Assembly: GCA_020725525.1 (NCBI GenBank)
Contig: DYEX01000130.1
Coordinates: 1 to 38,206 of the forward strand
From: Desulfovirgula sp.
GTDB lineage: Bacteria > Bacillota > Desulfotomaculia > Desulfotomaculales > Desulfovirgulaceae
Direction of reading: 5' to 3'
DNA length: 38,206 bases
The position numbers and the translations under genes were made by a program. Positions within the stretch are counted from its first letter, which is position 1, and each line of letters opens with the position of its first letter. The notes under the pieces are model-generated. The model did not search any database and was not told the DNA's origin. It saw nothing but the letters and a program-made list of their open reading frames with translations. Below are positions 6,824 through 15,093 of this stretch, one piece after another.

Positions 6824-7190
6824 AGCCGGGGCTGACGACGTGGAAAAACTGCTGGTGGAAGCGGCGGCCGGGAAGGCTGCCCTGTTCATGTCTGTGATCA
6901 ATTATGGTGAAGTGGCCTGCATAATCCAGCGGAAAGCCGGCAAGGAGAAAAAATACCTGTTCCTCTCGATAATGAACGCACTTCCCATTGAGATAACCGG
7001 AGTTGACAGGGAATTCGCCCTTGGCGCGGCGGACATTAAAGCCGAACGTGCCATTTCATTCGGAGATTGTTTCGCCCTGGCTCTGGCACGCCACGTCCGG
7101 GGAACCGTGGTAACCGGTGATCCTGAGTTTGAGAAGGTCGGAGATCTGGTTCCGATCCACTGGTTACCCCGGAAAAGTAGGGGCCGTTAA
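6771..7190 (+). CDS. VapC-type PIN-domain ribonuclease toxin
   Basis: This is a 139-residue PIN-domain protein. The acidic residues expected for a metal-dependent RNase are present: D in YVLDSYAILAYF near the start, E in INYGEVACI (about 46), and two D in ISFGDCFALALARH and TGDPEF near the C-terminus. VapC toxins cleave tRNA or rRNA loops; the target cannot be predicted. I chose the GTG at 6771, which begins the family's usual N-terminus; an earlier in-frame ATG at 6735 would add antitoxin-overlapping residues. It lies head to tail after its AbrB-type antitoxin. Confidence 0.9.
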   Translation: MKNYVLDSYAILAYFQNEAGADDVEKLLVEAAAGKAALFMSVINYGEVACIIQRKAGKEKKYLFLSIMNALPIEITGVDREFALGAADIKAERAISFGDCFALALARHVRGTVVTGDPEFEKVGDLVPIHWLPRKSRGR

Positions 7191-7444
7191 GCTACTGGTT
7201 TTCCGGTGGGCGGACAAACCCGCCTTCATAGTTTTATTACCGGTTTCAACCAGCCGCCAATAGGGTCTTCCGGACCCTAAGGACGGATTGCGGTGATTAA
7301 ATCCTGTTCTGGCATCGTTTATAACTTGTGGAAATAAAGTGAGAAATGTTATACTAGAAATGTTATCCTGTAAAAACATAAGCAGTAGTGACAAAATTAC
7401 ATTTTAAGGAAGAAATCCTGATTTGTTGGCAAGGAAGAGTGACC
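7191..7444. other. Gap between VapC and RadA with hairpin and promoter candidate
   Basis: The gap holds a 7-bp perfect inverted repeat (TAGGGTC, TTCCG loop, GACCCTA, 7261-7279) without a T-tract, a possible promoter TTGTGG-N18-TATACT (7326-7355), and a direct repeat GAAATGTTAT at 7343-7352 and 7357-7366 spanning the -10. No coding frame stands out. Confidence 0.45.
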
Positions 7445-8806
7445 ATGGCCGGTAAAACCCGCTTTTACTGCCAGGAATGCGGACACCGTACCCCCCGCTG
7501 GCTGGGTCGCTGTCCTGAATGCGGGTCCTGGAACACCCTGGTGGAGGAGATGATTGTCGGGACAAAGCAGCGCGCCAGGGCAGCTGCTCCACCTCCGCTT
7601 CCCATTACCCAGATTTCGCTGGATAAAGAAGAACGCTTTTCCACCGGTATCGGGGAACTGGACCGGGTTCTGGGTGGCGGTGTGGTGCCTGCCTCCCTAA
7701 TTTTGTTGGGGGGAGATCCGGGAATCGGTAAATCCACTCTCCTTTTACAGGTAGCCACCAGTGTAGCCGGTGCTGGCCGGGTGGTGCTTTATGTTACCGG
7801 CGAAGAGTCGGCCCAGCAGGTGCGTTTAAGAGCCTTCCGCCTGGGTGTAGAGTCCAGCCGGCTGTACCTTCTGGCGGAAACGGATATAGATGCGGTAGAA
7901 AACAGCATCAGATCCTTGAATCCCGCCCTGGTAATCGTGGATTCCATCCAGACCATGCATAAGGTCGATTTTGGTTCGGCTCCGGGCAGTGTCGGACAGG
8001 TGCGGGAATGTGCCACCCAGTTAATGCGCCTGGCCAAGGAAACGGGAGTAGCCATTTTTCTGGTCGGGCACGTAACAAAGGAAGGGCTTCTGGCCGGCCC
8101 CCGCGTTCTGGAGCATATGGTGGATGCGGTGCTTTACTTTGAGGGGGAAAGACACCAATCCTTCCGTATTTTGCGGGGTGTGAAAAATAGATTTGGTTCC
8201 ACCAACGAGATTGGCGTTTTTGAAATGAAAGATGACGGTCTGGTGGAGGTTGCCAATCCTTCTTCCTTGTTTATCATCCAGCATCCCGCCGGGCCGGTGG
8301 CCGGGGCAGTGGTGGTTCCCACCCTGGAAGGAACAAGGCCGCTTTTGGTGGAAATACAGGCCCTGGTGTCGCCCACCGGCTTTGGCAATCCCCGGCGCAT
8401 GACGGCAGGAGTGGACTACAACCGGGTGATCCTGATCATGGCCGTGCTGGAAAAGCGGGTCGGCCTGCACCTGGGCAGTTATGATGCCTATGTCAACGCG
8501 GTGGGCGGGGTGCGCCTGGTGGAGCCGGCGGTAGACCTGGGCATAGCAGTGGCCCTGGCTTCCAGCTTTCGGGATTGCCCCGTTAACTGCCGTCTGGCGG
8601 TGGTGGGGGAAATAGGCCTCACCGGGGAACTCCGCCCCGTTACCGGGATAGAAAAACGGGTTCAGGAGGCGGCGCAGCTGGGGTTTACCCACTGCCTGCT
8701 GCCCCGGGCAAATTTGGGTCAGGTAGACCTGTCCCGGGTTGGACCCATGACCGTTTGGGGTGCCGAAACGCTGATCGAAGCCCTTGAACTAGCCCTGGAA
8801 CAATGA
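7445..8806 (+). CDS. radA: DNA repair protein RadA (Sms)
   Basis: RadA is a RecA-like hexameric ATPase and helicase that promotes branch migration during recombination. The 453-residue protein has all four parts: N-terminal C4 zinc finger ([21 protein letters not shown]), RecA-like core with Walker [10 protein letters not shown], the RadA-specific KNRFG motif ([16 protein letters not shown]), and the C-terminal Lon-like fold (PSSLFIIQ... [21 protein letters not shown]...[12 protein letters not shown]). The ATG at 7445 preceded by AAGGAAGAG is taken; the earlier in-frame start at 7388 adds an unrelated N-terminus. Its stop overlaps the first possible disA start, and the pair is a known Firmicute operon. 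Confidence 0.97.
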   Translation: MAGKTRFYCQECGHRTPRWLGRCPECGSWNTLVEEMIVGTKQRARAAAPPPLPITQISLDKEERFSTGIGELDRVLGGGVVPASLILLGGDPGIGKSTLLLQVATSVAGAGRVVLYVTGEESAQQVRLRAFRLGVESSRLYLLAETDIDAVENSIRSLNPALVIVDSIQTMHKVDFGSAPGSVGQVRECATQLMRLAKETGVAIFLVGHVTKEGLLAGPRVLEHMVDAVLYFEGERHQSFRILRGVKNRFGSTNEIGVFEMKDDGLVEVANPSSLFIIQHPAGPVAGAVVVPTLEGTRPLLVEIQALVSPTGFGNPRRMTAGVDYNRVILIMAVLEKRVGLHLGSYDAYVNAVGGVRLVEPAVDLGIAVALASSFRDCPVNCRLAVVGEIGLTGELRPVTGIEKRVQEAAQLGFTHCLLPRANLGQVDLSRVGPMTVWGAETLIEALELALEQ

Positions 8807-8817
8807 GGGGTGAAACC

Positions 8818-9891
8818 TTGAAGGAGGAACGTGTGGAAGACAGGCTGTTACAGTTACTGCGTACCGTGGCTCCCGGTACTCCCCTGCGGGAAGGTCTGGA
8901 GAATATCCTGCGGGCGAAAACGGGGGCGTTGATTGTTATTGGCGACTCGCCGGAAGTAATGGAGATTGCCGAAGGGGGGTTTGCCGTCAACGCGGAATTT
9001 ACACCGGCCAATCTTTATGAACTGGCCAAGATGGACGGGGCCATTATTTTAAGTTCCGATTTAAAGCGCATTCTGGCGGCGAACACCCAGCTTATTCCCA
9101 ACCTGAGCATTCCCTCCAGCGAAACCGGAATCAGGCACCGTACCGCCGAACGGGTGGCCAAACAAACCGGTGCTCTGGTCATTTCCATTTCCCAGCGCCG
9201 TGGTGTGATCACCATTTATAAGGGGAACTTGAAGTATGTGCTGCGGGATGTAGGGGTAATCCTGGCCAAGGCAAACCAGGCCATTCAGACCCTGGAAAAA
9301 TACCGGTCGGTGCTCGACCGGGTGGTGACGGAATTAAGCATTCTGGAGTTTGAAGAGGCAGTGACTCTCTTTGATGTGAGCCGGGCCATCCAGCGCGTGG
9401 AGATGGTGCTGCGGGTGGTCAAGGAAATTGAAAAATATATCAGTGAACTGGGTGTAGAGGGCAGGCTGATCACCATGCAGCTGGAGGAGTTGGTGACCGG
9501 CGTGGAACATGAGGGTCTTCTGATCATTCGCGATTATGCTACAGCCGCGGATAAGCCGCCGGGTACCATTCTGGGCATGATCAACAGCTGGCCCGCAGAG
9601 GATCTTTTAGACCTTTCCCTCATTGCCCGCGCCCTGGGCTATCCCGGGAGCGCCAGCATCCTCGACCAGAGCGTTTCGCCCAGGGGGTACCGCATTCTGG
9701 ATAAGATCCCCCGTTTGCCTCTCCCGGTAATTGAGAATATGGTCAAAGAGTTTGGTTCATTGAAAAAAATTCTTGATGCCAGTATTGAAGAACTCGATGC
9801 GGTGGAAGGCATCGGGGAGGCGCGGGCCCGCTCCATTAAGGAAGGGTTGGCCCGTTACCGGGAGCAGCTCGTCCAGGAGCGCCATAGCTAA
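8818..9891 (+). CDS. disA: Diadenylate cyclase DisA, DNA integrity scanning protein
   Basis: DisA makes c-di-AMP from two ATP and scans DNA for branched lesions. Here it is 357 residues: the DAC domain carries the catalytic DGA motif ([14 protein letters not shown]) and the RHR motif ([17 protein letters not shown]), followed by the helical linker and a C-terminal RuvA-like helix-hairpin-helix domain ([19 protein letters not shown]). I picked TTG at 8818 (AGGGG seven bases before it); GTG at 8833, which has a better AAGGAGG, and ATG at 8803, overlapping the radA stop, are both possible. RadA is known to restrain DisA activity in B. subtilis, so the coupling is functional. Confidence 0.96.
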   Translation: MKEERVEDRLLQLLRTVAPGTPLREGLENILRAKTGALIVIGDSPEVMEIAEGGFAVNAEFTPANLYELAKMDGAIILSSDLKRILAANTQLIPNLSIPSSETGIRHRTAERVAKQTGALVISISQRRGVITIYKGNLKYVLRDVGVILAKANQAIQTLEKYRSVLDRVVTELSILEFEEAVTLFDVSRAIQRVEMVLRVVKEIEKYISELGVEGRLITMQLEELVTGVEHEGLLIIRDYATAADKPPGTILGMINSWPAEDLLDLSLIARALGYPGSASILDQSVSPRGYRILDKIPRLPLPVIENMVKEFGSLKKILDASIEELDAVEGIGEARARSIKEGLARYREQLVQERHS

Positions 9892-9917
9892 AAAGGCGTT
9901 GCCAAACGCCTTTTTTA
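9890..9917. terminator. Bidirectional terminator between disA and the convergent gene
   Basis: A perfect 11-bp stem (AAAAAGGCGTT and AACGCCTTTTT) with a four-base loop has A-rich and T-rich flanks, so it ends transcription from both directions. Confidence 0.9.
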
Positions 9918-10313
9918 GGCCAGGTTGTATATGCCCAGAATGCGCAGCTGTTTTTGTTCCCTGGTCACAATATCGCCCAGATTTAAATCAAGCAGGTGGC
10001 AAAGGGCCGCCAGGTAGAACAGACAGCGCCCGATGGCGTTTTCTACCGCTTCCCGGCATTCCTCGCACATTTCCCCCACCAGGTGTGATTCCAGCAGATG
10101 GCGCAGGTCGGCCAGCGTGGCTTCCGGGGGGATTTCTTTTTTGTGGGCGTTTATTCTCAGGCATCCACAGCTGGTAACCGTTTTAATCACCGCCCGGTTC
10201 AGGCGGGCATTGGCTTCCTGGGTTTTGGCCAGGACATCCAGAACACTGCGGTTGCAGACCAGCACTTCCGAAACCGTGCGCTGAAAGTCATCATAGACCA
10301 CATTTTTGATCAA
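9915..10313 (-). CDS. Conserved small cysteine-containing helical protein of unknown function
   Basis: This is a 132-residue, mostly helical protein: an N-terminal helix (VYDDFQRTVSEVLVCNRSVLDVLAKTQEANARLNRAVIKTVT), then SCGCLRI, a short linker (KEIPPEATLADLRHLLESHL), then GEMCEECREAVENAIGRCLFYLAALCHLLDLNLGDIV. The CGC and CEEC cysteines could bind a metal, and the C-terminal helices recall MazG-like helical bundles, but I assign no function. The TTG at 10313 is chosen because AAGGAGTGG lies at suitable distance; the longer frame to 10415 runs into carD promoter sequence. It is convergent with disA and divergent from carD. I believe it is conserved beside disA in related anaerobes. Confidence 0.75.
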   Translation of the reverse strand: MIKNVVYDDFQRTVSEVLVCNRSVLDVLAKTQEANARLNRAVIKTVTSCGCLRINAHKKEIPPEATLADLRHLLESHLVGEMCEECREAVENAIGRCLFYLAALCHLLDLNLGDIVTREQKQLRILGIYNLA

Positions 10314-10408
10314 AACGGTACCACTCCTTTGTAAAAATGGCCCTTTTTGATAATTATACCTACCCGGGACTTGTCCTGTCAAACCAGGCCGGGTTGCCAA
10401 AATTGCTG

Positions 10409-10437
10409 TTGACACCGTATGGCAGCTATGCTAAAAT
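10409..10437 (+). promoter_or_regulatory. Upstream SigA promoter of carD
   Basis: TTGACA (10409-10414) is 17 bp from TAAAAT (10432-10437). It is the first of two tandem promoters in front of carD. Confidence 0.65.
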
Positions 10438-10443
10438 TATAAT

Positions 10444-10475
10444 TTCTTGACAAGAACCAGACCCCGTGTTATAAT
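10444..10475 (+). promoter_or_regulatory. Downstream consensus SigA promoter of carD with overlapping palindrome
   Basis: A fully consensus TTGACA (10447-10452), 17-bp spacer and TATAAT (10470-10475). The palindrome TTCTTGACAAGAA (10444-10456, 6-bp arms around a central A) covers the -35, so a dimeric repressor or autoregulation is possible. The start site would be about 30 bp before the carD TTG codon. Confidence 0.8.
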
Positions 10476-10513
10476 AATACCCGGGCAAAGTTTTAGTTTA
10501 AGGGGGTCCGGCG

Positions 10514-10990
10514 TTGTTTAAAGTTGGTGATAAAGTCGTGTACCCCATGCACGGGGCAGGGGTCATCGAAGCCATAGAGGAAAAAGAAGTCCTGGGAGAG
10601 AAGAAGCAGTATTATATTTTGCGGTTGCCCGTGGGCGATATGAAAGTAATGATTCCCATTGCAAACTGCCGGGAGGTGGGCCTGCGGGAGGTCATCGACC
10701 GGGCGAGCGTTCCCAAGGTAATCAATATTCTCCGGGGAAAAAGCACCGCCATGTCCTCCAACTGGAACCGGCGCTACCGGGCGAATCTGGAAAAAATGCG
10801 CAGTGGCGATATATATGAGGTAGCGGAAGTTGTGCGTAATCTGGCCAAACGGGAGAAGGAAAAAGGGCTTTCCTCCGGGGAAAGAAAAATGCTCGAAAAT
10901 GCACGTCAAATACTAATCAGTGAGCTGGCTCTGGCAACCGAACTGGAGGAAGAAAAAGCCCAGTCCCTGGTGGACAGTGCTTTCGCCTGA
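10514..10990 (+). CDS. carD: CarD/CdnL-family transcription regulator
   Basis: CarD-type proteins bind the RNA polymerase beta subunit and stabilise open complexes, mainly at rRNA promoters. The 158-residue protein has the N-terminal Tudor-like RNAP-interaction domain (MFKVGDKVVYPMHGAGVIEAIEEKEVLG, through about 60) and a helical C-terminal DNA-binding domain (NWNRRYRANLEKMRSGDIYEVAEVVRNLAKREKEKGLSSGERKML), including the conserved tryptophan region that contacts the upstream edge of the bubble. The TTG at 10514 has AAGGGGG nearby and starts at the family's usual N-terminus. Two tandem promoters upstream and a terminator downstream make it monocistronic. Confidence 0.93.
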   Translation: MFKVGDKVVYPMHGAGVIEAIEEKEVLGEKKQYYILRLPVGDMKVMIPIANCREVGLREVIDRASVPKVINILRGKSTAMSSNWNRRYRANLEKMRSGDIYEVAEVVRNLAKREKEKGLSSGERKMLENARQILISELALATELEEEKAQSLVDSAFA

Positions 10991-10991
10991 T

Positions 10992-11023
10992 ACACGTCAG
11001 TTTTTCTGACGTGTTTTCTTTTT
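10992..11023 (+). terminator. Terminator of carD
   Basis: A perfect 9-bp stem, ACACGTCAG and CTGACGTGT, with a TTTTT loop is followed by TTTCTTTTT, starting two bases after the stop. Confidence 0.92.
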
Positions 11024-11049
11024 GGCAGGTAAGATTCTCCATTTTTTAG

Positions 11050-11078
11050 TTGAAGTGGCTGTCCTGTGGGACTATAAT
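11050..11078 (+). promoter_or_regulatory. SigA promoter of the yacL-ispD operon
   Basis: TTGAAG (11050-11055) is 17 bp from a perfect TATAAT (11073-11078), 55 bp before the PIN/TRAM gene. Confidence 0.82.
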
Positions 11079-11132
11079 ATAAGTGTCGGCAGTGCAAATA
11101 ATAACGGCTAAAGAGAGAAGGAGGTGGAGAAA

Positions 11133-12272
11133 TTGCTCAGGCGCGTTATTTTTTTTCTGCTGATAGCCCTCTTTTCGGTATCCGGATTTTATGCGGGTTT
11201 GCTCATCCTGGACAGGGGTCTTTTTTCCCTTCCGGCCGGTTTACCCCAGCTGAAGTTTGGTATCCTGGCCCTGAGCACCCTGGTGGGGCTGGTTTTGGGA
11301 TTACTGCTGACTTCTCCGATTATCCGCGGGGCGCTGCGCTTGACCTCTTTTCTGGAACAGCGTCTTTCCAGGACACCGACCCAGGACCTGGTCATGGGTT
11401 CTGTGGGCTTGATTATTGGACTCATAATTGCTAATTTATTAGGTTCAATTCTTTTCGTTCTGGGGCCTCTGGGCAGGTTAATCTGGATCCTGGGTACGCT
11501 GCTTTTAGGCTACCTCGGCATGAGTGTGGCCGTGAAAAAGCGGGAGGAATTGCTGGGTTTCTTCAGCAATTTTCCCCGCTTCGGCAAGGAAAAGGTTTCC
11601 CGGGCGGAAAACCGCCAGTCCAATTACAAGCTGCTGGACACCAGCGTGATCATAGACGGGCGCATTGCGGACCTGGTTGAAAGCGGCTTCATCGAAGGCA
11701 CCCTTCTGGTCCCCGCCTTTGTGCTGGAGGAACTGCGGCACATTGCCGATTCCCCGGATGTGTTGAAGCGCAACCGCGGCCGCCGGGGGTTGGATATCTT
11801 AAACCAGATGCGCAAGAATTCCCCGGTGAAGGTGCAGATTATCGACAATGTGCGGGGCCTGGATGATGTGGCCGAGGTAGACTCCAAGCTGGTTAAGCTG
11901 GCCCAGCGGCTGGGCGCGAAAATAATGACCAACGATTTTAATCTGAACAAGGTGGCCGAGCTTCACGGCGTGAAAGTGCTCAACATCAATGAACTGGCCA
12001 ACGCCATTAAGCCCGTGGTCCTGCCGGGTGAAGAGATGACCGTGCAGGTGGTGCGGGACGGCAAGGAGGCCGGCCAGGGCGTGGGTTACCTGGACGACGG
12101 CACCATGATCGTGGTGGACGGGGGCAAGAAATACATGGGGCAAACCATCAACGTGCTGGTGACCAGCGTTCTGCAAACCGCAGCCGGACGGATGATCTTT
12201 GCCCGCCCCCGGCAGGAGCAGCGGCAGGAGGCCGGAAATGTCCGGTATAACGGAGTGAACGCCCTTGGATAA
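11133..12272 (+). CDS. yacL: PIN/TRAM-domain membrane protein (YacL type)
   Basis: This 379-residue protein has four N-terminal membrane helices (about 5-25, 38-57, 85-107 and 110-130), a cytosolic PIN nuclease-fold domain (about 170-295; LLDTSVIIDGRIADLVESGF, LVPAFVLEELRHIADS, and further acidic residues in VDSKLVKLAQRLGAKIMTNDFNLNK), and a C-terminal TRAM domain (about 305-355, PVVLPGEEMTVQVVRDGKEAGQGVGYLDDG), which binds RNA. It is a predicted membrane-tethered RNase of unknown target, conserved in this operon position in Firmicutes. TTG at 11133 is chosen because AAGGAGG lies 8 bases before; the GTG at 11124 overlaps the ribosome site. It overlaps ispD by 8 bp. Confidence 0.92.
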   Translation: MLRRVIFFLLIALFSVSGFYAGLLILDRGLFSLPAGLPQLKFGILALSTLVGLVLGLLLTSPIIRGALRLTSFLEQRLSRTPTQDLVMGSVGLIIGLIIANLLGSILFVLGPLGRLIWILGTLLLGYLGMSVAVKKREELLGFFSNFPRFGKEKVSRAENRQSNYKLLDTSVIIDGRIADLVESGFIEGTLLVPAFVLEELRHIADSPDVLKRNRGRRGLDILNQMRKNSPVKVQIIDNVRGLDDVAEVDSKLVKLAQRLGAKIMTNDFNLNKVAELHGVKVLNINELANAIKPVVLPGEEMTVQVVRDGKEAGQGVGYLDDGTMIVVDGGKKYMGQTINVLVTSVLQTAAGRMIFARPRQEQRQEAGNVRYNGVNALG

Positions 12273-12978
12273 TGTTTTTGCCGTTGTGGTGGCCGCCGGA
12301 CGTTCCGAACGGATGGGGCGGGGAGTGAACAAACAGTTCCTGCCCCTTTCGGGTATGCCGGTGTTGGCCCGTAGTTTAAAGGTTTTTGAGGAGGCCGTGC
12401 CGGTTAAAGGTTATGTTCTGGTAATGGCAAAGGGTGAGGTGGACCGCGCGTCCCGGCTGGCCCGTCAGGAATGGGGCTGCCGCAAGCTGCTGGCGGTGGT
12501 GCCCGGCGGCGAGCGGCGGCAGGATTCCGTGCGCAAGGGGCTGGAGGCCCTGCCAGCAGAAGCGGAAATAGTGCTCGTCCACGACGGTGCCCGGCCGCTG
12601 GTGGGGGTGGAAGAACTGGTGGCGGTGGCCTCCGAGGCCGTCCGCTGGGGGGCGGCCACCCTGGCCGTGCCGGTGAAGGACACGGTAAAGGAGGCGGCCA
12701 CCGACGGCTTTGTGGTCCGCACCCTCCCCCGGGAAGTCCTGTGGCTGACCCAAACCCCCCAGGCCTTCAGGTATTCCCTGCTCCGGGAAGCGCACCAAAG
12801 GGCGGAGGCGGAAAAAATTACGGCCACCGACGATGCTTCCCTGGTGGAGGCCCTGGGCCACCGGGTGAAGCTGGTGCCCGGCTCCTACCGGAACATCAAG
12901 ATTACCACCCCCGAGGACTTAGCCGTGGCAGAGGCGCTGCTCGGAATTGAACCTGCGACGACAGGCCAGAATAGGTGA
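12265..12978 (+). CDS. ispD: 2-C-methyl-D-erythritol 4-phosphate cytidylyltransferase
   Basis: IspD transfers CMP from CTP to MEP in the non-mevalonate isoprenoid pathway. The 237-residue protein shows the CTP-binding glycine-rich start VVAAGRSERMGRGVNKQFLPL, HDGARPLV (about 111-118), and the late motifs LTQTPQAFRYSLL and TDDASLVEALGH. The TTG at 12265, preceded by GGAGTGAAC, overlaps the previous gene. ispF follows, so the two consecutive pathway enzymes (separated only by IspE) are paired as usual. Confidence 0.96.
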   Translation: MDNVFAVVVAAGRSERMGRGVNKQFLPLSGMPVLARSLKVFEEAVPVKGYVLVMAKGEVDRASRLARQEWGCRKLLAVVPGGERRQDSVRKGLEALPAEAEIVLVHDGARPLVGVEELVAVASEAVRWGAATLAVPVKDTVKEAATDGFVVRTLPREVLWLTQTPQAFRYSLLREAHQRAEAEKITATDDASLVEALGHRVKLVPGSYRNIKITTPEDLAVAEALLGIEPATTGQNR

Positions 12979-13007
12979 AGCCGGGCGCACAATAAACGCG
13001 CCCGGCT
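12979..13007 (+). other. GC-rich hairpin between ispD and ispF
   Basis: A perfect 10-bp stem (AGCCGGGCGC and GCGCCCGGCT, 9-base loop) starts right at the ispD stop. There is no T-tract, so it is more likely an mRNA-processing or stability element than a terminator. Confidence 0.55.
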
Positions 13008-13067
13008 CCGCGGTGTTACCGGCATTGTCTCTAAAGCCTGTCATATGGAGGTGCGTAGCAGGTAACA

Positions 13068-13199
13068 GTGAACATGACGCTGATTGCCCAAATTGTAAAT
13101 TTCATAATTTTAGTGGCCGTTGCCTTCGCTGCAGTTTACTTTATCGTCAGGGTATTATTTAGAGGATTTCATAAGCAATCGAAAGCTGCGGGGATTTCC
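13068..13199 (+). other. In-frame hydrophobic extension upstream of ispF
   Basis: Forty-four sense codons run without a stop into ispF and encode one strong membrane helix: MTLIAQIVNFIILVAVAF then AAVYFIVRVLFRGF and a basic KQSK. The reading frame is preserved and the composition is that of a real membrane segment. A GTG at 13068 or ATG at 13074 could start it, but the GGAGGTG near 13046-13052 is too far away for a normal ribosome site. It may give a membrane-anchored IspF of about 206 residues, or be a small membrane-protein gene that has lost its stop. Confidence 0.45.
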
Positions 13200-13688
13200 A
13201 TGCCTCTTGCTCCTTTGCGGGTGGGTTTGGGTTATGATGTGCACCGGCTGGTTGCCGGTCGCCCCCTGATCCTGGGGGGGGTAAACGTGCCCTTTGACCG
13301 GGGGCTGGAGGGTCATTCCGATGCCGACGTGCTGGTCCATGCCGTTATGGATGCTCTCCTGGGTGCATCCGGTCAGGGGGATATCGGCCGCCATTTCCCC
13401 GATCATGATCCCCGGTATGCCGGCATTTCCAGTCTTGTGCTGCTGGAACAGGTGGGCCGGCTGCTGGCGGAACGGGGCTACAGGGTGAACAACGTCGACG
13501 CCGTCGTTGTGGCTCAGGCACCCAGGCTGGCCGGTTACATTCCGGACATGGTGCAGCATATCGCCCATGCCCTTAATATTGATGCGAAGTGCGTGAACGT
13601 GAAAGCTACGACCACCGAAGGGCTGGGATTTACCGGCGCCGGTGAGGGAATAGCAGCTTACGCCGTGGCTGCCGTTGTCTCTTCTTGA
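13200..13688 (+). CDS. ispF: 2-C-methyl-D-erythritol 2,4-cyclodiphosphate synthase
   Basis: IspF cyclises CDP-ME 2-phosphate and releases CMP. The core protein of 162 residues has the usual length and the zinc and substrate motifs: GYDVHRL (Asp and His ligands), GHSDADVLVHAVMDALLGA (His ligand), DIGRHFPDHDP, and the trimer-interface end VKATTTEGLGFTGAGEGIAAYAVA. The ATG at 13200 gives the standard N-terminus but has only a weak GGGG ribosome site; an open in-frame membrane helix precedes it (see 13068-13199), so the true start is uncertain. It follows ispD in the same operon. Confidence 0.95.
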   Translation: MPLAPLRVGLGYDVHRLVAGRPLILGGVNVPFDRGLEGHSDADVLVHAVMDALLGASGQGDIGRHFPDHDPRYAGISSLVLLEQVGRLLAERGYRVNNVDAVVVAQAPRLAGYIPDMVQHIAHALNIDAKCVNVKATTTEGLGFTGAGEGIAAYAVAAVVSS

Positions 13689-13799
13689 GGTCGTGCGGAA
13701 GAATCCATTCCCCACGGGAACCCTGGATTAACCGCGCAGGGACGGAATTCTTCCGGGGGCAACCGGCATGGCTTTATACCCGGCAAAGGGGTGGATTCT

Positions 13800-14441
13800 A
13801 TGTTGAATACTAAAGACCTCGTGATAACCCTGTTAAAAGAGCGGAAGTATGATGAAATCGCCGAAATGGTGGCCGGGGACAGGACCAAGATCAGGTACTT
13901 GAGGAGGCTCCTGTACGAACCGGGTACGCTCCTCTGCTGGCGGGCCATTGAGGCCATGGGGGTGGTGGCCGGGCGCCTGGCTGAAGAAGACCCCCAGGCA
14001 GTAAGGCTCATTTTGCGCAACCTGCTCTGGGCCATTAACGAGGAGTCTGGGGGTATCGGTTGGGCCTCCGTGGAATGCATGGGCGAAATAGTTGCCCGCC
14101 GGCCGGAGCTGTATGGGGATTATGCTTCCATCATCCTTTTTCACGTGGATGAGGAGATGCTGCGCCGCGGGGTTATGTGGGCGGCAGGACAAATTGCCCG
14201 GGTCAGCCCGGACCTGGTGAGGAGATACATACCCATGCTGGTCCCCTACGTGGACGATCCCGATCCGGTGGTGAGGGGATATACGCTACGTTTTCTCAGA
14301 ATGATGGGCGAGAAACTGGATAGAGAGCAATACGGGCATCTGCTGCAGGATACCAGTACCGTACCCATTTATGAAAGCGGGGAGATACGTCAACTGACTG
14401 TTGCCGAACTGGCCGCCGGGGTAGTTGAAAAAATTGCCTAA
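13800..14441 (+). CDS. HEAT-repeat-like helical protein of unknown function
   Basis: This 213-residue protein is built from paired helices of the HEAT type: units begin around WRAIEAMGVVAGRLAEEDPQ, WASVECMGEIVARRPELYGD, RGVMWAAGQIARVSPDLV and VVRGYTLRFLRMMGEKL. Such solenoids mediate protein contacts; no catalytic residues are visible. I prefer the ATG at 13800, with GGGGTG seven bases before it, over the GTG at 13791. It sits alone between ispF and the convergent coaE. It is not part of the Bacillus version of this block. The role is unknown. Confidence 0.75.
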   Translation: MLNTKDLVITLLKERKYDEIAEMVAGDRTKIRYLRRLLYEPGTLLCWRAIEAMGVVAGRLAEEDPQAVRLILRNLLWAINEESGGIGWASVECMGEIVARRPELYGDYASIILFHVDEEMLRRGVMWAAGQIARVSPDLVRRYIPMLVPYVDDPDPVVRGYTLRFLRMMGEKLDREQYGHLLQDTSTVPIYESGEIRQLTVAELAAGVVEKIA

Positions 14442-14481
14442 CCAGGCTGTTTATGCCCCGGCGTAAAATAGACAGGTGTAA

Positions 14482-15093
14482 TTATTGACTCTCGACGGGC
14501 GCGCAACTTACCAGTTGCTGATAAACTTCTTCCACCTGCCTTCTGGTTTCTTCCAGGTTACCGTCGTTGTAAATCACAAAATCGGCCCATTTCATTTTTT
14601 CGCTCAGGGGAGCCTGGGCGTTAATTCTTTTGAGGGCCTCATCCCGGTCGAGACCCCGGGCTAGAAGCCTTTGAAGCTGCACCTCGGGGGAAGCGTAGAC
14701 CACAATGATCTTCTCCACCAGGTGCCCGGCCCCCGCTTCAATCAACAGGGGGATTTCTTTAATAATCACTGCCCGGGGATCCCAGGCTAAAATCTGCGCC
14801 GTAATTTTCTGGTCCTCTTCAAAAACTGCCGGGTGAACGATCTGGTTCAACCGCGCCAGCTTTTCCGGGTCATCAAAAACCAGGCGGCCCAGCTTTTTAC
14901 GGTTGATGGTTTGATCGGGGTTTAAAATTTCCACCCCGAAAAACTTGACGATTTCCTCCCAGGCCTTCAACCCCGGGCGCGTTACCTCGTGGGCCAGGAC
15001 GTCAAAATCGATGACGTGGGCCCCCAGTTCTTGAAACAACCTGGCTACCGTGCTTTTGCCCGTGGCAATGCCGCCGGTAAGACCTGCGATCAT
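14482..15093 (-). CDS. coaE: Dephospho-CoA kinase
   Basis: CoaE phosphorylates the 3' hydroxyl of dephospho-CoA, the last step of CoA synthesis. The 203-residue protein has the P-loop GLTGGIATGKST (4-15), the DFDVLAHEVTRPG substrate segment, VFDDPEKLARLNQIVHPAVF, IPLLIEAG and the lid helix (VQLQRLLARGLDRDEALKRINAQAPLSEK). It is on the opposite strand to its neighbours and away from its frequent partner polA, so it is an insertion relative to the Bacillus order. GC-rich inverted repeats precede it in the divergent region. Confidence 0.95.
   Translation of the reverse strand: MIAGLTGGIATGKSTVARLFQELGAHVIDFDVLAHEVTRPGLKAWEEIVKFFGVEILNPDQTINRKKLGRLVFDDPEKLARLNQIVHPAVFEEDQKITAQILAWDPRAVIIKEIPLLIEAGAGHLVEKIIVVYASPEVQLQRLLARGLDRDEALKRINAQAPLSEKMKWADFVIYNDGNLEETRRQVEEVYQQLVSCAPVESQ

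Noticed and set aside
12376-12861. Long minus-strand frame inside ispD (161 codons), and similar long antisense frames in rlmB, korA, nuoF and idh genes
   Set aside because: They are shadows of GC-rich coding sequence on the other strand; their translations are Pro/Gly/His/Arg-rich with no family motif.
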